Source of the DNA: Thermoflexibacter ruber
GTDB taxonomy: Bacteria; Bacteroidota; Bacteroidia; Cytophagales; Thermoflexibacteraceae
Direction: 5' to 3'
DNA length: 45,827 bases
NCBI RefSeq assembly: GCF_900113045.1
Contig: NZ_FONY01000042.1
Span: 1 to 45,827 of the forward strand
Position 1 is the stretch's first letter, and each line of letters begins with the position of its first letter. Both the position numbers and the translations under genes were made by a program. This document shows, piece by piece, positions 30,906 through 41,196 of this stretch. The notes beneath the pieces were generated by a model. The model worked only from the letters and a program-made list of their open reading frames with translations, had not been told where the DNA came from and did not search any database.

Positions 30906-32840
30906 TTATTTTTTAATCTGAGGTTTGAATTCAACACGACGGTTCAAAGCCCAGTTTGCTTGAGAATTGTTTGGTACCATTGGAGATTTCTCACCGAAGG
31001 CGCGTACTTCAATTCTGCTTTCTGGAATACCTTTTACCTTAGTTAGATAATATCTCGCCGCTGCTGCTCTGCGTTCTGACAATCCTTGGTTGTAATCATC
31101 ACTACCACGGTCGTCGGTGTGTGCCTCAATTCTGATAGAAATTCTTGGATAATCCGTCATGAATTTATGTACTTTATCAAGTTCTTGTCTTGCTTTTGGT
31201 AAAAGCGAAGCATCAAGTTCTTTCTCGTCCATAGTACGAGGTCTTGCAGTGTTAAAGTTGATATTCTGGAATACAATCTTAGATAAGTCAAACAAGTAGA
31301 TTTCTCTGTTGATAGTATCACCAGCTACTTTATTTTTCAAGTCTAAGGAGATAGAGGCAGGCTCGTATTGGTCAGCAGAACCATTGGCAGTATAAGTAGT
31401 ACCTGGGTTCAACAAAGCAAAGAACTTACCTGGACCTGTTTTCTTGAACTCAGAAACTTTGCCATTTGCATCGTCAGGCTTGATTTCAGCATTAGATTCA
31501 GCAATTACTTCGTTAGTTAAGCCGTCCAGTACAGTAATAGTAGCTTGTACGCCTTTCTTACGCATTTTAATCATGGCACTGCACTCCCACTCAGAGATGT
31601 CTTTGGTCAAATCTACTACTTTAGTTACAGGCTCATAATCATCAAGTTCGAATACGATTCTATATTTATTGCTTTCAGTCAATACAGTTTTGAACTTACC
31701 CTGTTCGGCATATTTTTCGTAGCTCAAAGGCTCGCGAGTAAGGTTAGTTACTTTCACCGTAGGCTTTAGCTTTGCCCCAGTAGCAGAATCTACCACTGTA
31801 GCATTAAACCAGCAAGTTCTCTTTGGCTTAAATCTTTCTTGTAAAGGATAAGTGAATAGTTCGTGAGAAGCACCTCTGTAAGAGCTGAAGTAAGCCAATA
31901 CGTGAGGATTATCATTAGGGGCAACAGAAACTAACATGTCAGGCTGATAAGAATACATAGTAGTTCTTACCCAAGGACTCATGTCTGTCAATACAGGTGC
32001 AGTCCAAGCCCCCCCTGGTTCCATTGCAGAGTAGTACAAATCAAAATCTTTAGAATCTTTTGGAGATAACCAAGTACGAGTAGAGGAGAAGAATAATGAT
32101 TGACCGTCAGGCATGATTCTCACGTGCTTATCACAATCGCCGGGAATTGGTGAAGGAAGTTCAGTAGGTTCTCCGAAGCTACCATCCAATTTTCTCTTAG
32201 CTACCATTAGCTTATAGCAAGAAGGATATTTAGTCTTGCTACCTCCTTTGTCAGACTCGGCACTTCCACTGTTAGAAGAAGAACCTCCATCTTTTTTTCT
32301 CATAAAGTACAGGAACATGCCATCGGGAGAAATAGAAGGGAAACCTTCGTATTCGCCTGTATTTACTGCTCCAGCTACTTTTTCAGGCTTGCTCCATTTG
32401 CCGTCTGTCCCTTTGGTAGATTGGTAAATGTCTTCTGAACCCTCACCCATTTTGGCAAAAAAGTACAAAGTTTTACCGTCATAGCTTAGGCTTGGACCTC
32501 CGTAGATGTCGCCTTGTTTAAAGTCTCCATTGATTTCGTCAATAGGAGAAGGTTTTGTCCAGAAACCAGTTACAGTATCGCGCATAGACTGCCACAATCT
32601 GTAGTATTCCCACGTTTTTCCGCCTGCATTAGACTGATAAACGAGAGTCCTTCCGTCTGGACTAATGGCTGGTGCATATTCATCATGCAATAAAGTATTG
32701 ATGATGTTAGGCATTCTTTCTACCTTAGGTTGCACGTCGCGTTTAGTAATCCTGTCAGCAATGGTTTGAGCTTGTGCGTTATAGCCCAAAATCAAAGTGA
32801 ACAGAAACATCAGACTTACATAGTTCACTCTTTTTCTCAT
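30906..32840 (-). CDS. Outer-membrane PD40 propeller/OmpA fusion protein
   Basis: A 644-residue protein with a signal peptide ending NAQAQ. WD40-like PD40 repeats (about residues 50-340) include YAPAISPDGRTLVYQSNAGG, GGPSLSYDGKTLYFFAKMGE and GFPSISPDGMFLYFM. Two small beta domains follow (about 345-520), then a C-terminal OmpA peptidoglycan-binding domain with RIEAHTDDRGSDDYNQGLSE and WALNRRVEFK. Such fusions in Bacteroidota include the type IX secretion-associated PorE type, but no other secretion genes are adjacent. It is preceded by a good promoter at 32932-32901 and terminates at 30848. Confidence 0.87.
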   Translation of the reverse strand: MRKRVNYVSLMFLFTLILGYNAQAQTIADRITKRDVQPKVERMPNIINTLLHDEYAPAISPDGRTLVYQSNAGGKTWEYYRLWQSMRDTVTGFWTKPSPIDEINGDFKQGDIYGGPSLSYDGKTLYFFAKMGEGSEDIYQSTKGTDGKWSKPEKVAGAVNTGEYEGFPSISPDGMFLYFMRKKDGGSSSNSGSAESDKGGSKTKYPSCYKLMVAKRKLDGSFGEPTELPSPIPGDCDKHVRIMPDGQSLFFSSTRTWLSPKDSKDFDLYYSAMEPGGAWTAPVLTDMSPWVRTTMYSYQPDMLVSVAPNDNPHVLAYFSSYRGASHELFTYPLQERFKPKRTCWFNATVVDSATGAKLKPTVKVTNLTREPLSYEKYAEQGKFKTVLTESNKYRIVFELDDYEPVTKVVDLTKDISEWECSAMIKMRKKGVQATITVLDGLTNEVIAESNAEIKPDDANGKVSEFKKTGPGKFFALLNPGTTYTANGSADQYEPASISLDLKNKVAGDTINREIYLFDLSKIVFQNINFNTARPRTMDEKELDASLLPKARQELDKVHKFMTDYPRISIRIEAHTDDRGSDDYNQGLSERRAAAARYYLTKVKGIPESRIEVRAFGEKSPMVPNNSQANWALNRRVEFKPQIKK

Positions 32841-32900
32841 AGGTTTAAGTATTAGATTAGGTTAATTCAAGTAAAAATTTTTTGACCATGAATTGAGTAC

Positions 32901-32932
32901 CAAAAATAGTTCTTTAAATGAAAAGACTACAA
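32901..32932 (-). promoter_or_regulatory. Promoter of the PD40-OmpA gene
   Basis: On the minus strand TTG (32932-32930), 21 nt and TATTTTTG (32908-32901) match the Bacteroidota consensus. The leader would be about 55 nt. The rest of the spacer up to 33321 is very AT-rich, and I see no gene or clear structured element in it. Confidence 0.55.
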
Positions 32933-33321
32933 TTTTATCTTGAAATTTTCAAATTTATACAAATTCATCAATATCCAAAATTCATCGGTCTTTCTTTTTC
33001 CAAAACACTATTTTTAATACGATTTTGTAAAATTTAGGTTTTAAAGAGTTAAAAATAAACTTTTATATCATTCCTGCAAATTTAGAAGATTAAATTGATA
33101 ATTCACACTATCCTATCACGATTTTTTGATTATCTTCCCAAATTTGAGTATTACTTCTGCAAATTAATACTTTACTTTAAATAATAATGCTGTATTTTTA
33201 GAAAATAATTGTTGTATTTTTTGGATTACAACGCTTTACCTATGAAATTAGTATAAATGAAAAATGATTTGCCATGCACAGGGTTTGCTTGGTTGATGAA
33301 AATATGAAAATGAGATAGACT

Positions 33322-35097
33322 ATGGAACTAAAACGAGCATTTGATTTAATTTATTATCAGGCGGAGAAGTATTCCCGACCAGATGCACTCAATAGCAAGA
33401 TAAACGGCAAATGGGTGCAATACAGTACGCAAGATGTAATAGATACAGTCAATCGCCTAAGTCTTGGTTTGCTGAAATTAGGCTTAAAAAAAGGGGATAA
33501 GGTAGCTATTGTGTCCAATGGTCGTCCAGAGTGGAATCTGATAGACTTGGCTACTCAGCAAATAGGAGTGGTCAATGTGCCTATGTATCCGACTATTTCT
33601 ATTGCAGATTACGAGTATATTTTTAATGATTCTGAAGCAAAAATAGCTTTTGTAGGTACACAAGAACTGTATGACAAAGTAAAAAAAGCCACAGAGAGTA
33701 AAAGTATTCCTATTTATACTTTTGACCTACTTCCTAACCTTGCCCATTGGTCAGAAATAGAAAACTTAGGCAAGGGCGAGGAGGTCAGCCAATTAGATGC
33801 TCACAAAGCTAATGTAGATGAAAATGACTTACTTACACTCATTTATACTTCTGGCACTACAGGCGTTCCGAAGGGAGTAATGCTTTCTCATAAGAACATT
33901 GTAAGCAATGTAATAAGTGTAAGCAAAGCCTTCATCGAGCAGAGTGATAAATTGCAACTTGGTTTAGGGAAAGCTAAATCTCTAAGTTTTCTCCCTCTTT
34001 GCCATATTTATGAACGCACAGGCTCTTTTGTATATATGTACTTGGGGATAGGTATTTATTATGTAGAGAGCATGGATACCATAGTAGCCAATATACAGGA
34101 AGTCAAACCTGATTGCTTTAATGCTGTACCACGTATTTTTGAGAAAGTTTATAATGGGATTGTCGCCAAAGGCATGGAACTGAAAGGTTTAAAAAAGAGG
34201 ATTTTCTTTTGGGCTTTAAAAATAGGAGAGCAATATGAACCTAATAAGAAATACGGTTGGTGGTACAACAAGCAACTTGAAATAGCAAATAAGTTAGTAT
34301 TTAGCAAATGGAGAGCAGCTTTGGGGGGAAATCTAAAAATGGTAAGCTCAGGCGCTGCCTCTCTCCAGCCACGCTTGGCACGTATTTTCTGGGCGGCAGG
34401 CATCAGAATTTACGAAGGCTACGGGCTAACGGAAACCTCACCTGTTATTACTTCTTCTCTTAATGATATGGAAAATGTAAGATTGGGGTGTGTGGGGACA
34501 GTAATAGACGGGGTAGAAATTAAAATCGCTGAAGATGGAGAAATTCTCTGTAAGGGTGATAATGTCATGATGGGCTATTACAAACAACCTGAACTTACTA
34601 AGCAAGTACTTAAAGACGGCTGGTTCCATACAGGTGATATAGGGGAGTTGGTAGAAGGTAAATTCCTGAAAATCACTGATAGAAAGAAAGAAATGTTTAA
34701 AACATCGGGAGGAAAGTACGTGGCTCCACAAATCTTGGAAAATAAATTCAAAGAATCTCCTTTTATAGAACAAGTGATTGTCATAGGGGAGAATAAGAAT
34801 TTTCCTGCTGCCCTCATCGTTCCTGCTTTTGACCACTTGAAAAAATGGTGCGAGCATAAGGGTATTCCTTACACTAAGCCAGAAGAAATGTTAAAACACC
34901 CTAAAGTCATAGAAAAGTTCGACGAGGAAGTAAAAAAAGTGAATGAAAATTTTGGAAATTGGGAAAAAGTAAAGAAATTTACATTACTATCAACTCCTTG
35001 GGGGATTGATAGTGGAGAACTAACCCCAACGTTAAAATTAAAACGTAAGTCGATTTATAGTAAGTATGAAAGAATGATAGATGAAATTTACTCTTAG
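33322..35097 (+). CDS. Long-chain fatty acid-CoA ligase (AMP-forming)
   Basis: A 591-residue acyl-CoA synthetase. The P-loop motif is LLTLIYTSGTTGVPKGVMLS, followed by FLPLCHIYERTGSFV, the adenylate-binding EGYGLTETSPVI, GWFHTGDIGEL with the ribose-contacting Asp, and KITDRKKEMFKTSGGKYVAP near the C-terminal hinge. The pattern matches the FadD15/long-chain branch that activates fatty acids for lipid synthesis or degradation. It is complete and not in an evident operon: the nearest upstream gene is divergent and the downstream gene convergent. A terminator follows at 35210. No clear TAnnTTTG promoter was found upstream. Confidence 0.92.
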   Translation: MELKRAFDLIYYQAEKYSRPDALNSKINGKWVQYSTQDVIDTVNRLSLGLLKLGLKKGDKVAIVSNGRPEWNLIDLATQQIGVVNVPMYPTISIADYEYIFNDSEAKIAFVGTQELYDKVKKATESKSIPIYTFDLLPNLAHWSEIENLGKGEEVSQLDAHKANVDENDLLTLIYTSGTTGVPKGVMLSHKNIVSNVISVSKAFIEQSDKLQLGLGKAKSLSFLPLCHIYERTGSFVYMYLGIGIYYVESMDTIVANIQEVKPDCFNAVPRIFEKVYNGIVAKGMELKGLKKRIFFWALKIGEQYEPNKKYGWWYNKQLEIANKLVFSKWRAALGGNLKMVSSGAASLQPRLARIFWAAGIRIYEGYGLTETSPVITSSLNDMENVRLGCVGTVIDGVEIKIAEDGEILCKGDNVMMGYYKQPELTKQVLKDGWFHTGDIGELVEGKFLKITDRKKEMFKTSGGKYVAPQILENKFKESPFIEQVIVIGENKNFPAALIVPAFDHLKKWCEHKGIPYTKPEEMLKHPKVIEKFDEEVKKVNENFGNWEKVKKFTLLSTPWGIDSGELTPTLKLKRKSIYSKYERMIDEIYS

Positions 35098-35209
35098 AGA
35101 AGGCTCAGTTATCTCAACTTTAACTTTACCACAACGCAAAACTCAACTGACCCTTGTGATAACGCTTCTCCCTTACAAAAGAAATTTTCATCTTATTGCA
35201 AGCCAAAAT

Positions 35210-35235
35210 AGACCTTTCGCAAGAGAGGTCTTTTT
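35210..35235 (+). terminator. Rho-independent terminator
   Basis: AGACCT (35210-35215) pairs with AGGTCT (35226-35231) across a 10-base loop, followed by TTTT. It lies just past the acyl-CoA ligase and 21 nt before the end of the opposing helicase gene. Confidence 0.65.
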
Positions 35236-35255
35236 GCTTTGGTTCACTAACCACC

Positions 35256-37235
35256 TTACTCACTCCACTCCCAAGCACTTTTATAAGCATGAATTGTATC
35301 TACATAATTGAGAAAATTATTGTAAAAGTCAAACTTGGCAAGAGTAGCACTGTCGCCGATGACCACTAATTTTTTCCGAGCGCGCGTCATAGCTACATTC
35401 ATACGCCTTGTATCTTTCAAAAAGCCTATTTCCCCTTCGCTATTGCTCCTCACTAAACTGATGTAAATAATATCTCGCTCTTGCCCTTGAAAGCTATCTA
35501 CTGTATTTACCTCAATATCAAGATATAACTGATTGGATACGTGATTTTTTTCTTGCTTTTCTAAGGCAAACTTTTCAGGGTATTCTTGCTTAAAATATTC
35601 CAATTCTTCTTTGAGCAAGTGCGTTTGTGCTTTATAAGGAGAAATAAGTCCAATAGAAATAATACCTTTCACGCTTTGACTATCAATTTCTTGTATCAAA
35701 ACTTTCAAATGCCTGAACAATAGCTTTGCCTCTTCGGGATTGGCTGTGCTTCCTGTTTCTGGATTGGGAGTTTCCTCGAATCCACACCCTGCGGTGTCTA
35801 TAAACTCTATAGGAGCAATATTCTCACCTAAGACCCAATGCCTTACCTTGTCGCTTGCCATGAGTTGATTTTCATAAAACTGCTCATTGGGAAACTGCAT
35901 AATCGCCTCATTCATGCGGTATTGGGTGCGAAGCATGACATCTACGGGACTATCCAACTTTTTATGCCTAAGTATGCACTTTTCAAAAAGTGTTTTGCTC
36001 AAACCTTTGCGGTCTGCCTCCATAGACTTGACCGTAGGGGGAAGTTGCCAATGGTCGCCTGCAAAAACAACTTTTTCTGCTTTTAAAATGGGTATCCAAG
36101 TGGCTGGTTCTAAGGCTTGTGCCGCCTCATCTATGAAAACAGTATCAAATCGCCTTTCGTGTAGGACTTGATTTGCCGCCCCTACCAAAGTCGCCGTAAT
36201 GACCTCTGCCTTGTCCAAAATATCCTTGCTAATGTATTTTTCCAACTCGCTTGCCTCTTTAAGTAGTTTTTTGGCTTCGGCATAAAGCAGTCTTCTTTGC
36301 TCTCTTTCGTCGGACCCAAAGTTGCGTTTGTATTTGCCTGCCATCTGCCTAAAATTCTCTGCATCTTTACGGTATTTTTTCAAATCTTTGAAAAGTGGGT
36401 GATTAGAGATTTGATTATCAAGAGTATATCGTTGTACGTCCTCATCTACTCTGGCAGGATTGCCTATGCGCAAGACCTTGATGCCTTCGCTTGCCAATTT
36501 TTCTGTGAGTAAGTCGACTGCGGTATTGCTTGGAGCAGCCACCAACAAACTCAAAGCATTTTCTTTACTTTTCAGAGCTAAGCGTATCGCTTGCACCAAA
36601 GTAGTAGTCTTGCCCGTACCAGGGGGACCGTGAATAATCGCTACTTCTTGGGCAGAAAGTACATTTCTCACCGCTTGATTCTGAGAATCATTGAGTTGGG
36701 GCAGGGAGATTTCATATTTCAAAGGTTTAAAGTTGGCTTTTTTTTCACCTAATAAAATCTCTCGCAATTGCACTATCCGCCCCTTTTCTGCCTTGATGAC
36801 CTGCTTTAAGGCATTTTCCATTTCTCTATAGCTTACATTATCAAAGAGAATATCTATGCCTAACTTCCCATCTTCCACCCAGTCAGGCAGTTCGTCTGTA
36901 TGCAGGGCTATTTTCATGGTATCTTTCCAAATCGCTGAAATTACGCCACTTACACTATTATTTTGAGTATTTTTTTCTTCTGTATTCACAAAAAACGATA
37001 CCATGCTCCCTACGGAAAAGGCATGAGGCGCACCCAAGGAAGAGGTACGCTCCACACTGATATAAACGAGCTCACCTGTCCCGATTTCCGAATAGTTTAG
37101 CTTGACAGGATACCAACAAAAACCTTGCTTTCTTCGCTCATTCAGAGGAGTTTGCAAGATGTACTGTTGGTAGTTTCTGAAATCTTCCTCTTGCTCTATT
37201 TTCAGAATGTTGAGTAGGTCTTGGAGTTCTTGCAC
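35256..37235 (-). CDS. SF1B helicase (SMUBP2/Upf1-like)
   Basis: A 659-residue helicase of the Upf1-like class. Walker A is IIHGPPGTGKTTTLVQAI, motif Ia LLVAAPSNTAVDLLTEKL, motif II FIDEAAQALEPATWIPIL, and motif III VVFAGDHWQLPPTVKS. Motifs V and VI are VNTVDSFQGQERDIIYISLV and RRMNVAMTRARKKLVVIGD. An N-terminal OB/stalk domain of about 190 residues (SVERTSSLGAPHAFSVGSMV) is typical of the bacterial SMUBP2-like group. The start codon is GTG at 37235. It would act on DNA or RNA 5' to 3'; the cellular role is not established. It is a single-gene unit with a terminator upstream at 37257. Confidence 0.9.
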   Translation of the reverse strand: MQELQDLLNILKIEQEEDFRNYQQYILQTPLNERRKQGFCWYPVKLNYSEIGTGELVYISVERTSSLGAPHAFSVGSMVSFFVNTEEKNTQNNSVSGVISAIWKDTMKIALHTDELPDWVEDGKLGIDILFDNVSYREMENALKQVIKAEKGRIVQLREILLGEKKANFKPLKYEISLPQLNDSQNQAVRNVLSAQEVAIIHGPPGTGKTTTLVQAIRLALKSKENALSLLVAAPSNTAVDLLTEKLASEGIKVLRIGNPARVDEDVQRYTLDNQISNHPLFKDLKKYRKDAENFRQMAGKYKRNFGSDEREQRRLLYAEAKKLLKEASELEKYISKDILDKAEVITATLVGAANQVLHERRFDTVFIDEAAQALEPATWIPILKAEKVVFAGDHWQLPPTVKSMEADRKGLSKTLFEKCILRHKKLDSPVDVMLRTQYRMNEAIMQFPNEQFYENQLMASDKVRHWVLGENIAPIEFIDTAGCGFEETPNPETGSTANPEEAKLLFRHLKVLIQEIDSQSVKGIISIGLISPYKAQTHLLKEELEYFKQEYPEKFALEKQEKNHVSNQLYLDIEVNTVDSFQGQERDIIYISLVRSNSEGEIGFLKDTRRMNVAMTRARKKLVVIGDSATLAKFDFYNNFLNYVDTIHAYKSAWEWSE

Positions 37236-37256
37236 AGTATTATCGCATTATTAAAA

Positions 37257-37290
37257 AGGCTGCCTAAAAGTTCTGATTTTTAGACAGCCT
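37257..37290 (-). terminator. Rho-independent terminator of the amidohydrolase gene
   Basis: On the minus strand AGGCTGTCTAAAA pairs with TTTTAGGCAGCCT across an 8-base loop with one mismatch, followed by TTTTTAA. It lies between the end of the amidohydrolase (37318) and the start of the helicase (37235). Confidence 0.85.
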
Positions 37291-37317
37291 CGCTTTATAT
37301 ATTTTGTTATGAAATCT

Positions 37318-40314
37318 CTATTCCATCACTCCGCACTTGCACTGAATCCCTAACTTTTTGCTTAGTTCTTCTATGTCCGTATAATCTCCCCTCATGTTAG
37401 GGCGTTGTGTAGGTGCGCCGCCCTTTTTTGCATTGACCATCTTCTGAATAAGACGATTACGTTCTGCATTGATTTCCTCTCTGAGTTGTTTATCTCTGTC
37501 TATGTCATAGTAAAGTACGCCATCTACAAAGGTTTTTTCTGCTTTAGCATAAATAGAAAGTGGGTTATCAGACCAAAGCACTACATCTGCATCTTTGCCT
37601 ACTTTGATGCTGCCTGTACGATTGTCCAAGTGTAACATTTTCGCAGGATTCAAAGTAACCATTTTCAAGGCATCTTCCTCTGACATTCCACCGTATTTGA
37701 CTGACTTGGCAGCTTCTTGGTTCAGGCGGCGAGCCATTTCTGCGTCATCAGAGTTGATAGCCGTAATAACGCCTGCATTGGTCAATAAAACAGGGTTGTA
37801 AGGAATGGCATCATATACTTCAAATTTGTAGCCCCACCAATCAGAGAAAGAGGAAGCCGCTACACCATGTTTTTGCATTTTGTCAGCTACCTTGTAGCCT
37901 TCTAAGATGTGAGTAAAGGTATTCACTTTGAAGCCAAACTGCTCGGCTACTTTCATTAGCATATTGATTTCTGACTGCACGTAGGAGTGGCAAGTAATAA
38001 ATCTTTTCTTGTTGAGTATTTCTGCCAAAGCCTCTAATTGCAAATCTTTTCTTGTTTGAGTAGGGTTTGCTTTCATATTTTTGTCGTATTCCCTTGCTCT
38101 GGTAAAGCCCTCGACATAAATCTGCTCTACGCCCATGCGCGTATTGGGGAAACGAGTAATGTTACCGCCAAAAGTACGTCCACGCTTTACATTTTCGCCC
38201 AAAGCAAACTTAATAAAGCCATCTGCACCCTCGATTTTCATTTTCTCAGGAGAAAGTCCCCAACGGAATTTGACGATAGCCGACTGCCCACCTACCGCAT
38301 TGGCAGAGCCATGCAACAACTGCGCCCCAATCACTCCCCCTGAAAGTTGGCGATAAATATTAATCGCCTCAGAATTAATGACATCGCCCATGCGAACCTC
38401 AGAACTAAGCGAATAAGTAAACTCATTTACTCCGTCCAAAGCGATGTGAGAGTGTTCGTCAATGATACCTGCGCTGAGGTGCTTGCCTGTACCGTCTATG
38501 ACTTTCGCTCCTGTGGCAGAGAGATTCTGACCTATTTTCTCTATTTTCCCATTATTAATCAGCACATCTGTATTTTTCAAAATGCCTTCTTTTTCATTTG
38601 TCCAAACGGTTGCATTTTTTATCAATACCATTTCTGCCTTAGGCACTTCAGGCAAGCCGTAAGCAGAAAAAGGAAAAGTAACCTTGCCTAATTCGGGAGC
38701 TTTGGTATCTTTCTTAGCTTCGTCTTTTTTGGTTTCTTCTTTGGGTTCTCCTGTTTTCTCTGCTACCCAAGCCAGCCATTTACCATTTTCATCTTGCCCT
38801 TCGCCGTACAGTTTGCCATCTATTACTCCTGTCAAACGAACCTTTTTATTGTTTCTGTCAAAAGTCAAAGTAAGCAATTTGCCGTCTATGCTTCCGCTGG
38901 TTGTGTATTTGATAGTGTCTTTATTTACCTTAAAATCAGGCTTTTCCGCTTTCCCGCTAATGCTCAAACTCAATAGCTCATTGCCAAAAGTAAGTTTGTA
39001 CCCGCCTCTGATGTCTGTAACATTCATGTCATTGATGATGTAGCGATTACCTTGTACCCAGTTTTCGTAAATGGTATTTTCCTTGTCAAAAAGTTCTTTG
39101 GAAGTAATCAAGAAGTTAGCAACCATTCCCTTTTTCAAACTACCTACAATATTTTCCGCGCCTACAAGTTTGGCAGGAGTATAAGTTACTGCTTTCAAGG
39201 CAGTTTGCTTGTCTAAGCCATATTCTATGGCTTGTTGGATATTTTTGATAAAATCGCTTTTATTTTTCAAACCATCTGCGGTAAAGGCAAACTCTATACC
39301 TGCCTTTGCCAAAACACTTGGGTTGGTAGGGGCAAGTTCCCAATGTTTCATGTTTGCCAAAGAAACCAACTTGGCATCGTAGGGGTCTTCTACATCATAA
39401 GCCTCAGGGAAATTCACAGGCAAAATAAAAGAGGCTTTGCTTGCTTTGATTTCATCAATAAGTTGGTACTCATCTCCTGAGCCTTTGATAATGAATTGCT
39501 TGCCAAACTCATCACCAATTTTGTCAGCACGAAGCGCATTGAGTTTGTTATTCACCGCAAAGATTTGAGGAAGGGCAAGGTTTTTATTGAAATAATCCAA
39601 AGAAATATTGTACTCTAAGGTATTTCCAAAGTTTTTGTACCAAATTCCATCGTAAAAAGTTTGCCTGAGCAGGGCAATGTAACCCATTTGAGAGGTTGGA
39701 TACACCTGCGTACTTGTGCCTTTGTCGAAAGAATAGTAGGCAGCAGTTTCACCCTTTAATACTGTTTTTTGCTCTTTCTCATCAGATAAACTTACCAAAA
39801 CTCCTGTTCCCCTAACTACTCCGTCCATCAAATGCGTAGAAACCGCTCCAAAGCCTATATCTCTTAAAGATTTGGCATTCGCTGAGTTAGCATTAAAAAG
39901 TTCATTGCCTTTGGTTTCAGGCTTGACCGCTTCGTTGGCGTTGAATGCTCCCTTCTTTTTAGAAAGAAACTCTCCACTTGCAAAAAAGCCTCTTGCCCCT
40001 TGGGGTTTAGGCTGCTCGATTCCGTAGTCAGAGAAAATATCGACCATAGAAGGATAGATGTATTTCCCTTTGAGGTCTATGACCATTGCACCTTGTGGTA
40101 TAGGCAAGTTCGTACCAACTGCCTCTACTTTTCCTTTGACCACCACCAATGTACTATTAACCATAGTAGTTTGATAATCCACTACCACATTGGCATTGGT
40201 AAAAACATAGATTTCTGGTCGCTTGTCCTGCGCTCCATTGACTGGGTGCGTTTCTTGGGCAGAAACGTGCAGGACTATCATTAAAAACAAGAGTGTAGAT
40301 AAAAAATGCTTCAT
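37318..40314 (-). CDS. Secreted double amidohydrolase with one degenerate half
   Basis: A protein of about 998 residues with a signal peptide (MKHFLSTLLFLMIVLHVSAQ). It consists of two amidohydrolase-like units in tandem, joined by a region with Lys/Glu-rich KEETKKDEAKKDTKAPE. The second unit has a metal-binding HxH in GIIDEHSHIALDG, a His in RFITCHSY, another in NTFTHILEGY and the Asp region AINSDDAEMARRL. The first unit has VDIFSDYGIE where HxH would be, so it probably lacks the metal centre. Its end (TYTPAKLVGAENIVGSLKKG) is still amidohydrolase-like. The ATG at 40314 is used because it starts the signal peptide. The substrate, perhaps a peptide or cyclic amide, is unknown. Confidence 0.88.
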   Translation of the reverse strand: MKHFLSTLLFLMIVLHVSAQETHPVNGAQDKRPEIYVFTNANVVVDYQTTMVNSTLVVVKGKVEAVGTNLPIPQGAMVIDLKGKYIYPSMVDIFSDYGIEQPKPQGARGFFASGEFLSKKKGAFNANEAVKPETKGNELFNANSANAKSLRDIGFGAVSTHLMDGVVRGTGVLVSLSDEKEQKTVLKGETAAYYSFDKGTSTQVYPTSQMGYIALLRQTFYDGIWYKNFGNTLEYNISLDYFNKNLALPQIFAVNNKLNALRADKIGDEFGKQFIIKGSGDEYQLIDEIKASKASFILPVNFPEAYDVEDPYDAKLVSLANMKHWELAPTNPSVLAKAGIEFAFTADGLKNKSDFIKNIQQAIEYGLDKQTALKAVTYTPAKLVGAENIVGSLKKGMVANFLITSKELFDKENTIYENWVQGNRYIINDMNVTDIRGGYKLTFGNELLSLSISGKAEKPDFKVNKDTIKYTTSGSIDGKLLTLTFDRNNKKVRLTGVIDGKLYGEGQDENGKWLAWVAEKTGEPKEETKKDEAKKDTKAPELGKVTFPFSAYGLPEVPKAEMVLIKNATVWTNEKEGILKNTDVLINNGKIEKIGQNLSATGAKVIDGTGKHLSAGIIDEHSHIALDGVNEFTYSLSSEVRMGDVINSEAINIYRQLSGGVIGAQLLHGSANAVGGQSAIVKFRWGLSPEKMKIEGADGFIKFALGENVKRGRTFGGNITRFPNTRMGVEQIYVEGFTRAREYDKNMKANPTQTRKDLQLEALAEILNKKRFITCHSYVQSEINMLMKVAEQFGFKVNTFTHILEGYKVADKMQKHGVAASSFSDWWGYKFEVYDAIPYNPVLLTNAGVITAINSDDAEMARRLNQEAAKSVKYGGMSEEDALKMVTLNPAKMLHLDNRTGSIKVGKDADVVLWSDNPLSIYAKAEKTFVDGVLYYDIDRDKQLREEINAERNRLIQKMVNAKKGGAPTQRPNMRGDYTDIEELSKKLGIQCKCGVME

Positions 40315-40458
40315 CGTAAATAAAGGATATAGTTTAGACATGAAAATTGAGTGATTGAATAGATTGATACGAAGTTGTCTGAAAGTTAGCAACTTTCAAA
40401 ATAGTTATAGCGAAATTTTTGTAGAAATATCAAAAACTAATCACTTAGAACAAAGGAT

Positions 40459-41196
40459 TTATTTTTTTTCAGATAAAATATCTCTGACAATGAACTCGAT
40501 ACGCCGGTTAAGTTGATGCTCCTCGCTGTTGCATCTTACTCCGTTAGCACAGTGATTGACTAAGCGAGTTTCTCCGTAGCCTTTGGCAGAGAGGCGATTT
40601 TTAGGAATCCCTTTTTTGATAAGGTTAAAAGCTATCTCATCTGCTCTGCCTTGCGAAAGTACTAAGTTGTACTCGTCATTCCCTCTTGAATCGGTATGCA
40701 CCCCGATTTCAAAAACCAAGTGGGGGTTCTCATCCATGAGTTTATGCAACTTTTCCAAAGTAACCTCTGATTCTTGGGTAGGAATATTGGTATTAGGGTC
40801 AAACTCAATGCCTTCTATGCGGACTCCTTTGCCTATAACTACCTCTCTTAGCTTGAAAGTGTATTGGAAAATCTTATTTCGCATGGTCGTATTGACCTCT
40901 ATACTTGCTTGGGTAAAATATTGGGGGTGGCTAATGATGGCATCATAAACTTGCTCAGCATCTAAAAGAGTATTAAAATATCCTTTGGCATCAGTGATTA
41001 CTTTAATAGTCAGGCTTTTTTGTATATTTTTAAACAGTACCGTAGCATTGGCAATAGGCTCGTTACTTTCTTCATTTAGTACCCAACCCTCTACGGAATA
41101 AAAAACAGTTCTACCATAGCTATCAGCGATTAAGACAGGATTTTTTGATATGAAAAAAATGAAAGCAATTAGGAAGAAGTGTAAATTAAAGTTCAT
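40459..41196 (-). CDS. OmpA-family protein with carboxypeptidase-regulatory-like domain
   Basis: A 245-residue protein with a signal peptide (about residues 1-25). A CarboxypepD_reg-like beta sandwich (about 32-118) shows VEGWVLNEESNEPIANATVL and ITDAKGYFNTLLDA. The OmpA peptidoglycan-binding domain (about 125-240) shows EIGVHTDSRGNDEYNLVLSQ, GRADEIAFNLIKKGIPKNRL and HQLNRRIEFIV. It would anchor the outer membrane to peptidoglycan. The start overlaps the end of the MmcQ/YjbR gene by 11 nt, so the three leftward genes from 41764 form one operon. The paired Cys in VNHCANGVRCNSEEH are common in this subtype. Confidence 0.87.
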   Translation of the reverse strand: MNFNLHFFLIAFIFFISKNPVLIADSYGRTVFYSVEGWVLNEESNEPIANATVLFKNIQKSLTIKVITDAKGYFNTLLDAEQVYDAIISHPQYFTQASIEVNTTMRNKIFQYTFKLREVVIGKGVRIEGIEFDPNTNIPTQESEVTLEKLHKLMDENPHLVFEIGVHTDSRGNDEYNLVLSQGRADEIAFNLIKKGIPKNRLSAKGYGETRLVNHCANGVRCNSEEHQLNRRIEFIVRDILSEKK

